Source: Daphnia carinata (taxonomy: Eukaryota; Arthropoda; Branchiopoda; Diplostraca; Daphniidae). Taken from it: a stretch of 64,000 bases of DNA. Of this stretch, positions 51,948 to 64,000 are shown piece after piece. Where the stretch lies: NCBI RefSeq assembly GCF_022539665.2, contig NC_081331.1:558001-622000 (forward strand), read 5' to 3'. Below the pieces are notes generated by a model. That model was not told the origin of the DNA. It saw only the letters and a list, made by a program, of their open reading frames with translations, and made no database searches. The position numbers were made by a program, and so were the translations under genes. How positions within the stretch are numbered: the stretch's first letter is position 1; the number at the start of each line of letters is the position of its first letter.

Positions 51948-54259
51948 ATGGAAAATTTTGATGATTCTGACACTATCCCCGACCTTGTTGTTATTGTGGA
52001 CGATGCGCAGTTGATAGATTCATCTATTTCTGATAGTGCTAATGTCCAAACCGTGCCTGTAACTATCGTTACTGGTTTTTTGGGAGCCGGCAAAACCACC
52101 TTTCTCAATTTTGTGTTGACTGAACAGCATGAAAAAAGAATTGCTGTTATTCTGAATGAGTTTGGTGAAGGTTAGAAAATTTCTAATGTGAAAATCTTAA
52201 TAGCGACAATGTTTGCCAAAATTTCCTTTTAAAAATTCAGGCAGTGTCCTAGAAAAAAGCCTGGCAGTAGGGACGCAAGGAGATTTATATGAAGAATGGC
52301 TAGAACTACGTAATGGTTGTCTTTGCTGCTCAGTTAAGTGTGTACTCTAAGATATAATAGTTTAACAGGTTTTTTTAATGCATATTATTTTCAGAGATAA
52401 TGGAGTGAAAGCAATAGAAAACCTGATGAAGAAAAAGGGTAGGTTTGACTACATTCTTTTGGAGACTACTGGCTTGGCTGATCCTGGTAAATACATTCTG
52501 GTATGGCTGCTTCTCTGATCACCATTCACTGCAACTTTTAGTTTTTTTTCCCAACAGGACCAATTGCTTCACTTTTTTGGCTGGACAGTGAGCTCTGCAG
52601 TGATATTCATCTAGACGGTAAGACAATAGAATTCAGATTTATAGAACAGAATTCTTTACACATTCCATAGTGTCATGTGCTCCTCTCAACAACCTTCAAG
52701 TTTGGTTAGTGGTATTGTTTAGCGGGGTCGCTTGCCTGAATTCAGGTTTGTGACGGCAATATCAGACTGTTACGTGCGCTGTAGAATTCAAACGTTTAAC
52801 GACATAGCATAAAATAGAACAGGGAATCAAATATTCTTTTTCATTTTAATCGTTGCATCTATTCGAATTTCGTTAACGAGCTTTAATTGTACGCCTGTTT
52901 AAATTTCCAGGCATAATAACGTTGGTCGACGCCAAACACGGATTAAGGGTGGGAAGCAAAAACAAAATCCTTTTTTAAAACACAGACTAATGTAAACTCT
53001 TTCTCAATTAAGCAAATTAATGAGAAGAAACCAGATGGTTCAGTCAACGAAGCCATAAGGTAAAGCAATATTTTGCGTTTATTCTTTAAATTGCAACTAA
53101 GAAGTAAAATTCTCTCTTTCCGTTCCAGACAAATCGCGCTGGCCGACGTTATTGTGATAAATAAAGAAGACCTCGTCACAAAAGAGGACCTTTTAGAATT
53201 GAAAAATCACGTTCAGTATGTTGTTTTGTTTATTTCATTTCCATTTCTTTTCATACTTTATTCGGTAATTTCATATCAACGGCGCAAAATGCATTCTTTC
53301 AACGTTAAAGCCAATTGATCTTTTACAGGGCTATTAATAGCGAAGCAACTTTCGTTACCACTCAACACGGCAGGTATAGGGAACTAGAATTTAACTTTCC
53401 ACGTCAGTGTGATAAAAATCCTAATATTCTAGGGTCAATCTGGAAGCTGTACTGGATCTAGGGCTCTATTACCAAACGACCAACCGCAGGTGAATTCAAA
53501 GTTTTAACTATCGAGGTTCAGTAATGACTTCCACTGAAATTACCATTTCAGTTTGACATTTCTGCATAGGAAATTTTTAGAAAATCTGTATTTTTCCTTC
53601 TATATTTAGGCCTTTTGAAAATACCCCGGCAAAATTTTCTAGTCCGTCAAACAGTCATCTGGATTTGGTAAGTAACGACATTGCAATACATGTAAATGAA
53701 TCCAATATTTATGACGGCTTTACAAGTCTGTACGTAGCGTGACGCTCGAATTGAATGAACGGCTCACCCCAGAGATTGTAGACGCCTACTTACAACGTCT
53801 TTTGTGGGAAAAAGATGTAGTTAATTCGGAAGGATTGACGCTTGAAATATTCCGTTTAAAGGTATGCTTCTAGGCCGTTTCTGAATCTAATCGGGTTCTT
53901 ATGCCAACCTTATTATCTTACGTTACGTGGTAAAAATGCAGGGTATCGTACGGTATTCACAGCCGGAATCAGAATCCTCATCCGTTGTCATCATTCAAGC
54001 CGTTTACGACACATACGACGTAATGCCAATCAAACCAGAAGCGTCCGAAGCAGGAAATCTGAGCTTAGAACCCGATGCCCGCTTTGTTTTTATCGGTGAG
54101 TGAGTACGTAACCCTAACTAGCTATCAAATCAATGTTCCGTAACATCTATCAAAATAGGTTGTTGTTCATCATTCTTTCTCATTCGGCATCTTGCAGGTC
54201 GCAATTTAGAACTGCTTACCCTGAGAAACGTCTTGTTGCAGCTCCTTCATCCTGATTAA
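51948..54259 (+). CDS. ZNG1: Zinc-regulated GTPase metalloprotein activator ZNG1 (CobW/CBWD family), 384 aa
   Basis: Exons 51948-52170, 52241-52337, 52395-52486, 52558-52617, 52911-52948, 53013-53059, 53129-53215, 53329-53373, about 53433-53489, 53610-53667, 53727-53861, 53942-54095, 54198-54259. GTP-driven zinc chaperone that delivers zinc to METAP1 in other animals. Walker A is GFLGAGKTT (residues about 48-56); switch and zinc site [12 protein letters not shown] gives the CXCC motif; Walker B region is [12 protein letters not shown]; the base-specificity motif is INKEDL. The C-terminal CobW domain runs from VTLELNERL to [10 protein letters not shown]. The N-terminus carries an acidic stretch with [10 protein letters not shown] where vertebrate ZNG1 has its METAP1-binding CPELVP-type motif. 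Order, spacing and length match the family. Confidence 0.94.
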
Positions 54260-54309
54260 CAGCATGGCTAATGGTATCAGTCAGACTTTCCCCACGCACT
54301 TTCAATAAA
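54260..54309 (+). terminator. ZNG1 3' UTR with poly(A) signal
   Basis: AATAAA at 54304-54309, 45 bases past the stop. Confidence 0.65.
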
Positions 54310-55707
54310 AACCGAAAGTTTGAATTCCAAGAATGAAACGTTTAGCTTATTCTTCATGTGTCTCGTTCACTTCCCGTGTTGGGTTAGATCAAACGTGGTG
54401 TCGGCTGTAGATCAGTCACAACTATTCAAACATCATTTTCTTTTCGAAACAATTTCGCAGAATTCAATGGTCGGGATCAGCTTTCCCAAACCAGACTGCG
54501 TCTTTTTCTCGCATCGAGTTGAGAATTCATCTGAGATATCTACATCCCTTCCAAGAATTATTTTGTTGCCCTTGCAGTATTAGGTGTCGCGAATTTTGTC
54601 TGTATTACCGGGGATAACATCATTGCCTTTAAGTGGGATCCGAATCCAACATGAGCCAGGATGGCCTTGGCGAAATCGTTAAATTACCAAGTTTTGGACG
54701 AAACACGACGGACATTCGCTACTTGTTAAGGAAATTGTGGTAACGGAAACGCGCGGTCCGCCAACTCAAATTGCTCGTGATTAAAGGTACGTTTATCTGC
54801 GCTAATGTTCTTGTTGTATTTTCGCTATCACAAGGCATTTTCAATCACATCTTTGACAAACCAAAGATATGACACGTTAGATTGGCGATAATTCATTGTC
54901 GGGTATAAATATCAAGGGACTGGCGGTCAGCGAAGCGCATTGGCCATGATGTAAGAATGAAGCCATTAAGGGCGAAAATAGCTTCATGAATATCGTGGTA
55001 TTTTCAAGAGCAAAAGCAGCGAGGAAGAAAAGAAGCAAAAAAGAAACATTCGCCATTATGTCGCTTTAATCCGCATCAGCGCTAGCAAATCGTTTGGCTA
55101 GTCGCGGATCGAAAATCACAAGACGACAATCAAAAATCGAACGGGTTTTGCCAATCGTTTGATGCCAGGAAGAGGAAAAGAAGATGAATGCAAAACGACG
55201 TTTCGTCACCAACGTTTTTTCGACGATGAATAAGTCTCTTGTTTGTTGGTCGGTTAGTTTCTTGGTGAATAATGCGTCTCATTTGCTTTGATGTGGCGGG
55301 ACGGGTGCTGGGATCAGCGGACGGGATTGTATTAGGGCGTTCTTTGTCCATCAAAAGTCTCTAGACCAAAGGAAGAAAAGACTATAAGCGAGAAAGCCAC
55401 CAAGAAAAACCGGAGGGGTGTAACGAGCGTCGATTGTGCCCGCATACAACGTTTGCGAGATCCGACGAGTATATTTTTTTGTCTGTTGGGTGGTGGGGAC
55501 CAAATTGAATCATTCCGCAGGAGGCCTCGACGATGTCTAAGATAAGTGATTTTTGCTCTGCGCAACCGTTATATTCGCATGCGCCGCCTGAATAATCAAC
55601 TTGTCTGCTCGTTCGGCTGGAAAGCGATCCAGCTAGCTAACTATAACTTCGAACGACGAAAAAAGCCAAAAAGCACTAGAATACGGTACACGGCAGCTAG
55701 AGGGATA

Positions 55708-55732
55708 TTTTTTTTTTTTTTTTTTTTTTTTT
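55708..55732. repeat. T homopolymer (about 25)
   Basis: Uninterrupted T run preceded by a short mixed tract. Confidence 0.9.
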
Positions 55733-57980
55733 AAAGGGAGAGGGGATGTACTAAACGGGAAAGTGATGCTACTAAACGCCATACACCCCCGGACCGAAGA
55801 GGGGGATCACCCGACAGCAGCGTCACTCAAGTGTCTCTCGGTCAGCAATGCTGCACAAATTCGATTCGGATCCGTTTCTTATCCCTTAGCAGCGCTATTC
55901 TTTTCTTTCCTCCCTTGCGCTATGCTTATAATTCAATGGAAAAAAAACCAGCACTTGAAGCAAAAGGACCTCCTTTTGCTCATACCCAACTTTTTTCTTC
56001 TTATCGTCTCTCTGTTAGCGCCATTGCTCCTCTTCAAATACACACTGCCTGGGAGTACATAGAAAGCATATATACTCAGCGCTATTGTAATGACATTTGG
56101 CGTTTTGGATGATTGTCACAAGAGGTTTCGCCGCTTCTTGCCTCGCTGTGATACACGTCAAAACGGCACAAGAGGCACAATGATTGGATTAAGGCGCTAT
56201 CCGGCCTTCTGTCTTTCAAATTTTCAAAATTGGTGGGCGAGTTTTCTTCTGCACCCGTCTTTGGCTAGACAACAATATCTAACGAAGGAGTCTATAAAAG
56301 GATCAAAAATCATGTTTAATGATGTACGGCAGATAGGCCCCTTCAAGTCGTTTGATAATCAGATTGATGAATTTGCATAGTCATGAACTGCGCATCACAT
56401 TATCCGCCCGCATATTCAAAACTGGCCACTATTTAATGAGTGACGTTGATTGGCTCCTCGACGGCTGGATCGCGTTGCAAAACGTGCATCCGCTGATTGC
56501 AATTTTGAAAACTGAACCAGTTGGAGTCAACGATCTTATCAATGACGCTAGTTGCCTTTCTTATGTACTAAAGTATATCAACTGAAAACGAAATCATTTA
56601 GACTTGCGTGTGAGTTATCCGACATACCGGCTGTCATTAGAAAAAAAAAACGCATGAAAAGCCACGGCCAACACATGTGAAGTGGCTTTAAGTTGGATGA
56701 TAGTGGGGACTCTTTTGATCACTTCAAACCTTTCAGGCGAAAAAAATATATAGCTATGTAAGTGACTACGGAAAAAAAAAAGAAGCTAAAAGTGGAAGAG
56801 CAAGTTTATGGGCGAGGGCTCTCAATACGCGGCTATAGAAGAATAAAGCAACCGGCGCTACAGACTAAAATGGCGATTGCCCGTGCGCAGACCTGCAGCT
56901 CGTAAAAAACACGATGACGGGGGGGCGCGTGAAATAACCATAAAAACAGAGGGAATGTAAAAAAAAATATATGTGACACACAAAAAAAAACCAAAAGTCA
57001 AAGCATTGGCAAGCTGGTGACAAACATTACCGTCTGGCGTGTTGACGTCGATTGCGGGGGAGGTCAATCTACGCGACCACACCAGATGGTCTGACACATC
57101 AAACCGCATCCTCCCCTCATTCTTCCCCCCCAAAAAATGGCCATTATTATAATTCATTAATAGTGATTAATAGACTCTTCTTTTTCAGTGATTGTGGGGG
57201 CGGGTGATAGAGGCCGTAAAGCTGCTGTACATCGAGTCTTGATTAAATGTCGTCTATAAACACCTCTGCCTCCCCTTGTTGTATGCACACACAATTCCCA
57301 GTATATAGGCCTAGTGTATATTTACCCTTTTCATTGGTCTCGAAGGTGCTGACAATGATATTCATATATGTATTGAAAAACGGGAAAAAGGCAATATGCG
57401 CGGATGGCAGTAAACTTGTTCTTTTTTGGGGCTCCTCTGTATCTGTGATTGTCATTCAAATGAGACGACGCAAAACCAATCTGTTGACGAACTGCAGAAG
57501 AGTCAAGCAAACAATTCACCCAGTTCGAGTTACGACAGAAGATCATTTCACTATTTCTTAATACAATTTGATTTCCACTGAAATTCCATTCACATTAAAA
57601 AAAACCAGCTTTTATTTAAATACAAAAAGCAATGGTTACAATTAACTGCTGCGCCTGATCAACTGAACTGATTGGTAAAGAGGCCATTAGGAATTGACAT
57701 ATAGGTGTACTGATATCAGAAGAATAGAAACTTTGAATTCATTCTGTCTCTATTCGATGTTGGTTTCAGTGAATATATGGCTATTGAAGACGGGATTGTT
57801 TCCCCTCTCCGCCTCCTCACGCCCTTCATTGTATAACAGGATGTCAGGAGGAGGATAGAAGGCGTGTATTCATGACGGCCGCATTCGACTAAACAGGGGA
57901 GGGGATGTTTCGGGTTATAACATTTACATTGATATGGGTCGCCATGTAATAGAATTCATTGGCCATATAGACTACCTTAT

Positions 57981-57997
57981 CCCCCCCCCCCCCCCCC
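57981..57997. repeat. C homopolymer (about 17)
   Basis: Uninterrupted C run, unusual in an AT-rich setting. Strongly G/C-skewed blocks are also seen at 56920 and 63304. Confidence 0.9.
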
Positions 57998-60240
57998 TCT
58001 TCGATAGTGTCTCTCCACTTTCTCACAGACAGAAGGTCATAAGGTGACTAGCAAACGTAATTGGGTGGGCGAGTTCTTTTCTATTCTCGCCTGATGTGCG
58101 TGTGGCAGTGTGTATCAGTAGGAAAGGAACGAAGGCTCTTTCTTAATTGATCCGTTTAATTTGCACCGTCCGTATAGGATCATTAGCTTGCAGTGACGGC
58201 CATTGCCTCCGTCCCAATCGGAAGATTGACGATGAGAATCTACATTCGACTGAAGACAGCCATTTTCTCTCGGTTTTTGCCCTTTCTTCCTTTTTTTTTT
58301 TAGAACGTCACTTGTCTTTTGTGTGACAATCGCTGAGTGGGTGGCGTAAGAGATTTGGGTTGTGGTCGCCAATCGAATCACAGGAGATGAAGAATAAAAA
58401 AAAAAAAAAGAAAAATCCCGAACGGATTTTTTGTCATCTCTTTTGTTCAATTTGTACACGAAGAGAAAAGCGACTGCTTTCCTTGCCGAACAAAAGGACG
58501 TTTGCTGAGCCTCTCGCCTCTATGTCTAACCTTTAGCTGTCAATTGTGCCAATGTCGTTCATATACATTCGCTTTGCCCCACAAAAAAATAGAATGCCCG
58601 ATCAAGATTCTCATTTTGTTTGAATCAATAATTACATTCGTTCAATTGTTATCACCGTGAAAAATAAGAAATCCGATTTCGGGGTGAAATCAATCAATTC
58701 CGAAAGACATGTAAATCTCGTAACAAAGGTTAGGTCTACATTTTTTCTATACGGGCCCTATAAAGTACAGCATCACAAACTGTTTAATCAAATACTCGTC
58801 AGGGACTAAGAAGCCCTCGATAGTGAGGCTTTAATACTCATCTTTAGCACATAAGAGACAGGCTTCAACTCTCTGTATGTTTGTATGCATGTGTGTTATA
58901 TAAAGCACTTCATTCAAATCGTGATCCCGTCCATCACGGTCACAAGATTGCATAATCCCCCCTTCCCCACTTGCGCTAATCCGCCCTTCTCCAAGCACTG
59001 CTAGGCTTGCACACATATTTGCCCACGCGTTCAATGACTGTATAAACGAACAAAACAGCCCCATCATCTATTGTATGTTGTGTATTCGCATCGGATTTTT
59101 TTAAATTTATTTTTTTACTATGCCGTTCCAGCGAATGGTGTACATCATCTTCTATTTTTTTTCATTCAGGTTTCTTCAACCGATGATGACAAACAAACAC
59201 ACGATTATAGTTGTGTGTGCACACAGACTTAATCGTCCCAGATTATATACACACACACACATACATCTACCGTCTTTTTTCGGTGTGTTCCATCATGATG
59301 ATGCTGTTCCCCCTATAGCGTCACACCTCCCCACAGCCATGAAATCCATCGATAATACCTCAGCATCTGTCAGCTGTCTTGATCGTTTCAACCTTCAACA
59401 TCAGTTTATTTATACTATTAATTTTTTTTTTATCGCAACATTTAGTTTCTTTTTTCTTTTTCGAAATGGGGGATCTATTCTTTATCACTTGATGTGTGTA
59501 TTCAACCCACTGATGCAATTTCAATGAAAAAAAAAAAAGAAAGCTAAATTTTGGGTGCTCTATTATTACGAATTATTTGGTGTCGATTGTGTATGTTCAC
59601 CACACAATCAAGACCTTATAATCGGTTAACTAAATATCGAGCATTTAATGCGGCCTGTGTACACAGAGCCTTCCACTAACCTTTTCCTAAAAGATTGACA
59701 GATTTTATCCTCCTTTATTCAAAACCGACAAACAAAAAATGAGAAATTTCGGTTCGGAAAAAAAAAGGATGTCTAAACAAATCACCGAATCATTTTTGTT
59801 TGTTTAGTTTTTTCTTTTGTTTTTTTTTGTTTTTAGTCCCTTCCGGAGAAGCTTTTCTCTAGCCAGGCAGGAAAATCTATTAATCAGACGAATATCAAAG
59901 CCCATTGTCGTTGACAAATTCTATAAAACAATCAAACAACCAAAGCTTTGCCTTATTTCTCTCCTCTCTCTTAAGAATCTGATATAGATCCACAAGAAAA
60001 ACAGCAATGTAAACGGTTCTAACAGATGAGAATCATACATTTCAGAATTACATTTAGCCTCTCTTGAGATGGAAAACAAATGCAGATAATGAAAAAGATA
60101 TAGACAAAAAAAAAAAAAATAATAATAAAGCGTTTCTTCTTCAGAGAAGACCCCCTCCTCTGGTATCTTTTGATTGTTGGCGGTTTGGAGTGTATTCTTA
60201 TAATGGCGATAGAGGAAGACGGGTAGTAAGTGTTTGGGTG

Positions 60241-60258
60241 TGTATACGCGTATATACA
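60241..60258. repeat. AT-rich palindrome around ACGCGT
   Basis: TGTATACGCGTATATACA contains the perfect inverted repeat TATACGCGTATA. Isolated; function unknown. Confidence 0.5.
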
Positions 60259-63257
60259 AGAACGCAGTCAGCCGTTCACATGAGACGAGAGCTTTGAAAT
60301 ATTTTCATTTTCGAAGAAAGAAACGCTGGAAATTTAAGCTTTTTGCTTAAGTAGGTGTGAAAATCTTTAGCCTCTCTGTCGGCCGCATTCTCATTTTGTC
60401 TTTTCTTTTCACTTTCCTCTCAATTCACTGATTCTCCGTAGTTTCGTACGGCAGCCCAGTAGCGGTACGCACTTTGAGGCATTATTGCCTTTCCCTTTTG
60501 CTCCTTCTTTTTCACTGAGGCGGTTTGCAAGATTTTTCATCAATCGCTATTCAGGCCAATAACAGAAAGACCACACTCGATAGTTGGCAAACAACTTTGA
60601 TCATATCGCTCAATTACAGACACACAAAAAAATAAGGTTTTACTTTGATGCGTCGGACTCCCTCCGTTGTCGATTACCTGCCTTGGTGTTGTTCTTATTA
60701 TTATTTCCTTCGCCATCTCAGTTGTTGTCCTGATCGCTTCCTTTTTTATTTTTTTTATTTTTAGTAAATAGTTAATCGAGTCCTGGCCGTGTTCTTTTCT
60801 TTGAAAGGAGTTGTGCGCACGCCGACATTCTATGCGGCGGAAACTGAAGCCTGGCCAACTTACAACGTCTTTGACGTTGATTTCAGGCCTGTACGCCAGC
60901 AATTTAACATTTTGTTAACTGCCTACAAAACTCGTGAATGTAGTTTGAATGCGGGTCGTATATACGATGCAAGGATTATTTTTGATGCGCTGTTTTGAAT
61001 GTTTTCCAACACTTATGTACGCCAAAAACGGATAGAAGGAGAGCATATTTAATCTGCATAAATAGTGGTACGAGGATGCTCTTACAAAGAGGCTATAAAT
61101 GCACAATGAAATCTGGGCATATTGCCAAGTGGAATGTCAACATTGTCCATAAAGTTAACAACGATCTACGTGTGCTGGAACGGCGAACGCGAGCGTAAGA
61201 AGTTCGATCCACGATCCACTGTCCTAAGGACATTTTTCACAGCCGTTTTTCTTTGTTTGACACGGCAAAGAGCTTAACCACTATTTGATACAAAAGGAAA
61301 AAAAATATATATTTGTTCAATGGAACATGTATGGAACACGGATGCAGGAAGAGATCCCTTCCTTAACGGTCGTATTTTCACGTGGATGTGCCTCGGGAAG
61401 GCTGGTTATGCAACGCCGATGGATATGCCAATGGCATCATAGCTAAAATGAGATCGGCTTGAAATTTGTCTTGAAATATGAACGGACGAACGTTTCATTC
61501 GCTGTGGTGCGTGAAAGAGTTGTCCCGCACTGTGTTAACGTGCTAGCCATAACATTTTCAGCGTGGCCAATCCAATTTCCGGCTTTTTATGAAGTTGTTA
61601 AGCGAGTTCACCACAAGTTTAATCAAGCCGCCCGTAACAAGAAGCGTTGATATTGTCGAACATACAAAGACCCACTTCGAATGTAATACAAACTGAACTT
61701 TGCAGCTTTTCAGCTGATGTGTTTGCCTTGGCACAACTTCGAACGCGGCTCTATACCAAAAGTCAACGTCAATTCTGTTTTTTCTCGCAAACAACAACTT
61801 GATATTGAGTTGCTAACCGAGTGGTGTTTCATTTCGGCGAAGGATACGACACCTTGGGTGCCGAATATATCAATTCGTTGGGTGATCAAATCATCATTCA
61901 AGCGTGACGATATATTGAAAAGCTCATTCAAGCCATCAGACCCTGTCTCACTTTTGCTGGAGTTACGTAGGACTATACATGCGTGTACTTGTTGCCATGC
62001 CACCAGTACTTCCCCCCTCCGTTGTCAATACAATCTGATAGGGTGGAAAACAAAATTGACACTCTACAATATTGAGAAAATAATAATAAGCTGTTTGGCG
62101 TATTTAGATCTAAAAATAGACGAAACGGCAGGTGCTGTTGCTTCCATTCGAAATGAAATAGCACGTTCAAAAACAAATTTCACGCTGCTCTATACCGCTT
62201 TGTTGTCGTATCGCCGTGTTTGATTGTCATTGTATCATATTATTATTCCCTCCCAATCGTCGTATCTGTGCGATGCGTGAGTGAGCGATTTATGTAAATG
62301 TGTTGCGTTATTACTTACGACGTTTGGATTCGAGAAACGCCCGACTGATGAGATTGTTATCATCGTTCCACTAAACGTTGCCTCGCCTTGTTTCGTGTCC
62401 TGACTCTGTTTCCATTAAACGATTTCTTTTGTACAACTGACTCTCTTGTTGTTATTACGTGTTTCTCTTCTAAACGGATGAATCTCTTTTGGGGCTGATC
62501 TTATCCATCCTGGGAACTGCTACCGAGACCTGTAAAACAGCCGGATGTGAGCAGTTTGTCAACACATCTGGAACACACAAAGCCAACGAAACTATCAAAC
62601 GAAAGAGAACTCTGAATTCAGGAGAACAATCGCACACCATCTTGTTGTCTATACGCTTCGAAAATAGGCGGCCAAAACAATAGGGCGGGATGGCATATAG
62701 ATAACGACAAAGAGTCTCATTGATGCGGAAGCCTATTGTTGTTGTGTCTTCGACGTTTGCACACAATTGTATACAGTTTGCTGTGTACCTCTCTATCAAA
62801 AGGTGGCACGCTACCGACTTGTTTCGAACTGGGGATTCTTCTCGGAATTGGCATCATCAGACAACAACACGCACCCGACACGCTTTCTCTGTCTTTATCT
62901 TCTTCTTTAATAGTCCCAGTTTCTCCCGTTTATTTGAATGCCGACTGGGTGTCCTGGTTTGTCCGCGCGTCTGTTGCGCCTGAAAAACAGAGGCAGTCCC
63001 TTGACCGGCTGATGTTTGCGCACGCAAACGAAAAAATAAATACACATTCCTGCATAGTTATGTAGTGCAGGACAACAAATAAAATCGCGGCGAATGCTTG
63101 AAAAAAGAAAAGGGAAATGAAAAAGGGCTTTTGTCTCTTGCCGTCAGTCGATTCGTATGGCCGTTCGCGGGTCCTCGATCTCATCTGGTTTTTTTAAAGG
63201 GTATGGTGCCGCGGACCAATATTTATACACGCGGTTGCTGCTTTGTAAAGAGAAATT

Positions 63258-63274
63258 GAAAAAAAAAAAAAAAA
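63258..63274. repeat. A homopolymer (about 17)
   Basis: Uninterrupted A run, followed 30 bases later by a C10-A11 block at 63304-63323. Confidence 0.85.
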
Positions 63275-64000
63275 TGCGGCATACAAATACAACAAGTTCA
63301 ATCCCCCCCCCCAAAAAAAAAAAGAATAAGAATGGCTCTATTGTGTGTTGGTCCTCGCGCTATTCTTTGACGGCTACTTCCCTGATTTCTAAAATAAAAA
63401 AAAAAGGAAGACAAGAATAAAAGAGCGGTATGGTTCCGGTGATCGATTGAAAGTTTTTTGAGTCGGTATTTAAAGCACAAAAGGCCTTTCTTTCCATCGA
63501 TGTATATAGACATGGTTGGCTGTGTAAGGCACACGCCGACATCTCGACCCTTCCATTCGTGGAATAAAACGTTCGTTTACGGGGGTTAATTGAACTTTAA
63601 AACATGGCATTCACCGTCATTTAGGAATGGAAGAAATACAAGTCAATGATCTATCATTCTTCATCTATAATTTCATTGAAACTATAATTCAATGTTAAAT
63701 GCCTTTCTCAGTTGCCATCACGTGTGAGGGCAACTTAAGCAATAGTTAATACACCCTCCCGTTATTTCGTTCCCACACGCAATCTCTATTTACTAAACAC
63801 AGCCAGAGTAACATTAACAGCTTGTTTTCCAGCGTTTAGCTACTGCCCTCTAATCTCTCCGAGCATCCGTGTGCAGGGCCGTTTCAAATGATGTTGGACA
63901 TCTTTCCACTACGTGCTGTACAAAAAAAGGACTAATACAATTTTCTTTTTTTTCTTTTTTTTGTAACAAACTTCCGATTCTCCCGCTGATTTTGTTTCCC

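Larger units (their letters stand above)
54310..64000. other. Gene-poor right flank
   Basis: 9.7 kb in which I see no exon with splice support or recognisable family motif. Reading frames up to 168 codons occur but overlap one another on opposite strands. The stretch is rich in homopolymers and short AC and AT runs. It may be distal regulatory DNA or an intron/UTR of a gene beyond the window. Confidence 0.5.

Noticed and set aside
61717-62223. 168-codon reading frame on the + strand in the right flank
   Set aside because: Overlapped by antisense frames at 61710-62003 and 61973-62176, with no recognisable domain and no exon structure around it.
1-64000. CRISPR arrays, prophage, bacterial operons, or rRNA genes
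   Set aside because: No spaced direct repeats, no ribosome-binding-site-led gene strings and no rRNA-like sequence; the spliced gene structure is clearly eukaryotic.

Overview
The window reads as arthropod nuclear DNA, most likely a branchiopod crustacean such as Daphnia. Genes are split into many small exons with GT-AG introns of about 60-100 bases, the base composition is AT-rich, and one gene belongs to a cysteine-rich family I know only from arthropods. The organism is an inference; the gene assignments below come from exon-by-exon reading with splice phases checked.

Layout. At the left edge (+ strand) is the 3' part of a cysteine-rich secreted or membrane-anchored protein (2-3029) carrying a duplicated pair of equal-length, equal-phase exons, which looks like a mutually exclusive splicing choice. 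Then, all on the - strand, come three tandem full-length copies of a calcium-regulated NADPH oxidase of the NOX5 type (3832-8993, 10281-14447, 17346-22523). Each has EF-hands, a six-helix haem-binding core, an FAD site and an NADPH site. Upstream on the same strand is a peptide-type class A GPCR spread over 13 kb (25480-38630). Next are LAMTOR5, a small Ragulator subunit (40383-40853), and a protein joining an NRF1/erect-wing-like DNA-binding segment to a C2HC zinc finger, a SUMO-interacting motif and a duplicated C-terminal motif (43838-47268). On the + strand follow ANKRD16 (49658-51561) and the CobW-family zinc chaperone ZNG1 (51948-54259), packed head to tail. From about 54.3 kb to the end I see no supportable gene, only AT-rich DNA with homopolymer tracts.

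The three NOX copies share intron positions and phases, so they arose by tandem duplication. They keep all catalytic motifs but differ strongly in the linker between the FAD- and NADPH-binding parts and at the N-terminus, which suggests different regulation of the same chemistry. The other genes look like single-copy conserved genes with no obvious functional tie to the cluster. Repeats include a foldback element (about 41.42-41.97 kb), twin hairpins just upstream of LAMTOR5, and tRNA-like fragments near 3.4-3.6 kb.
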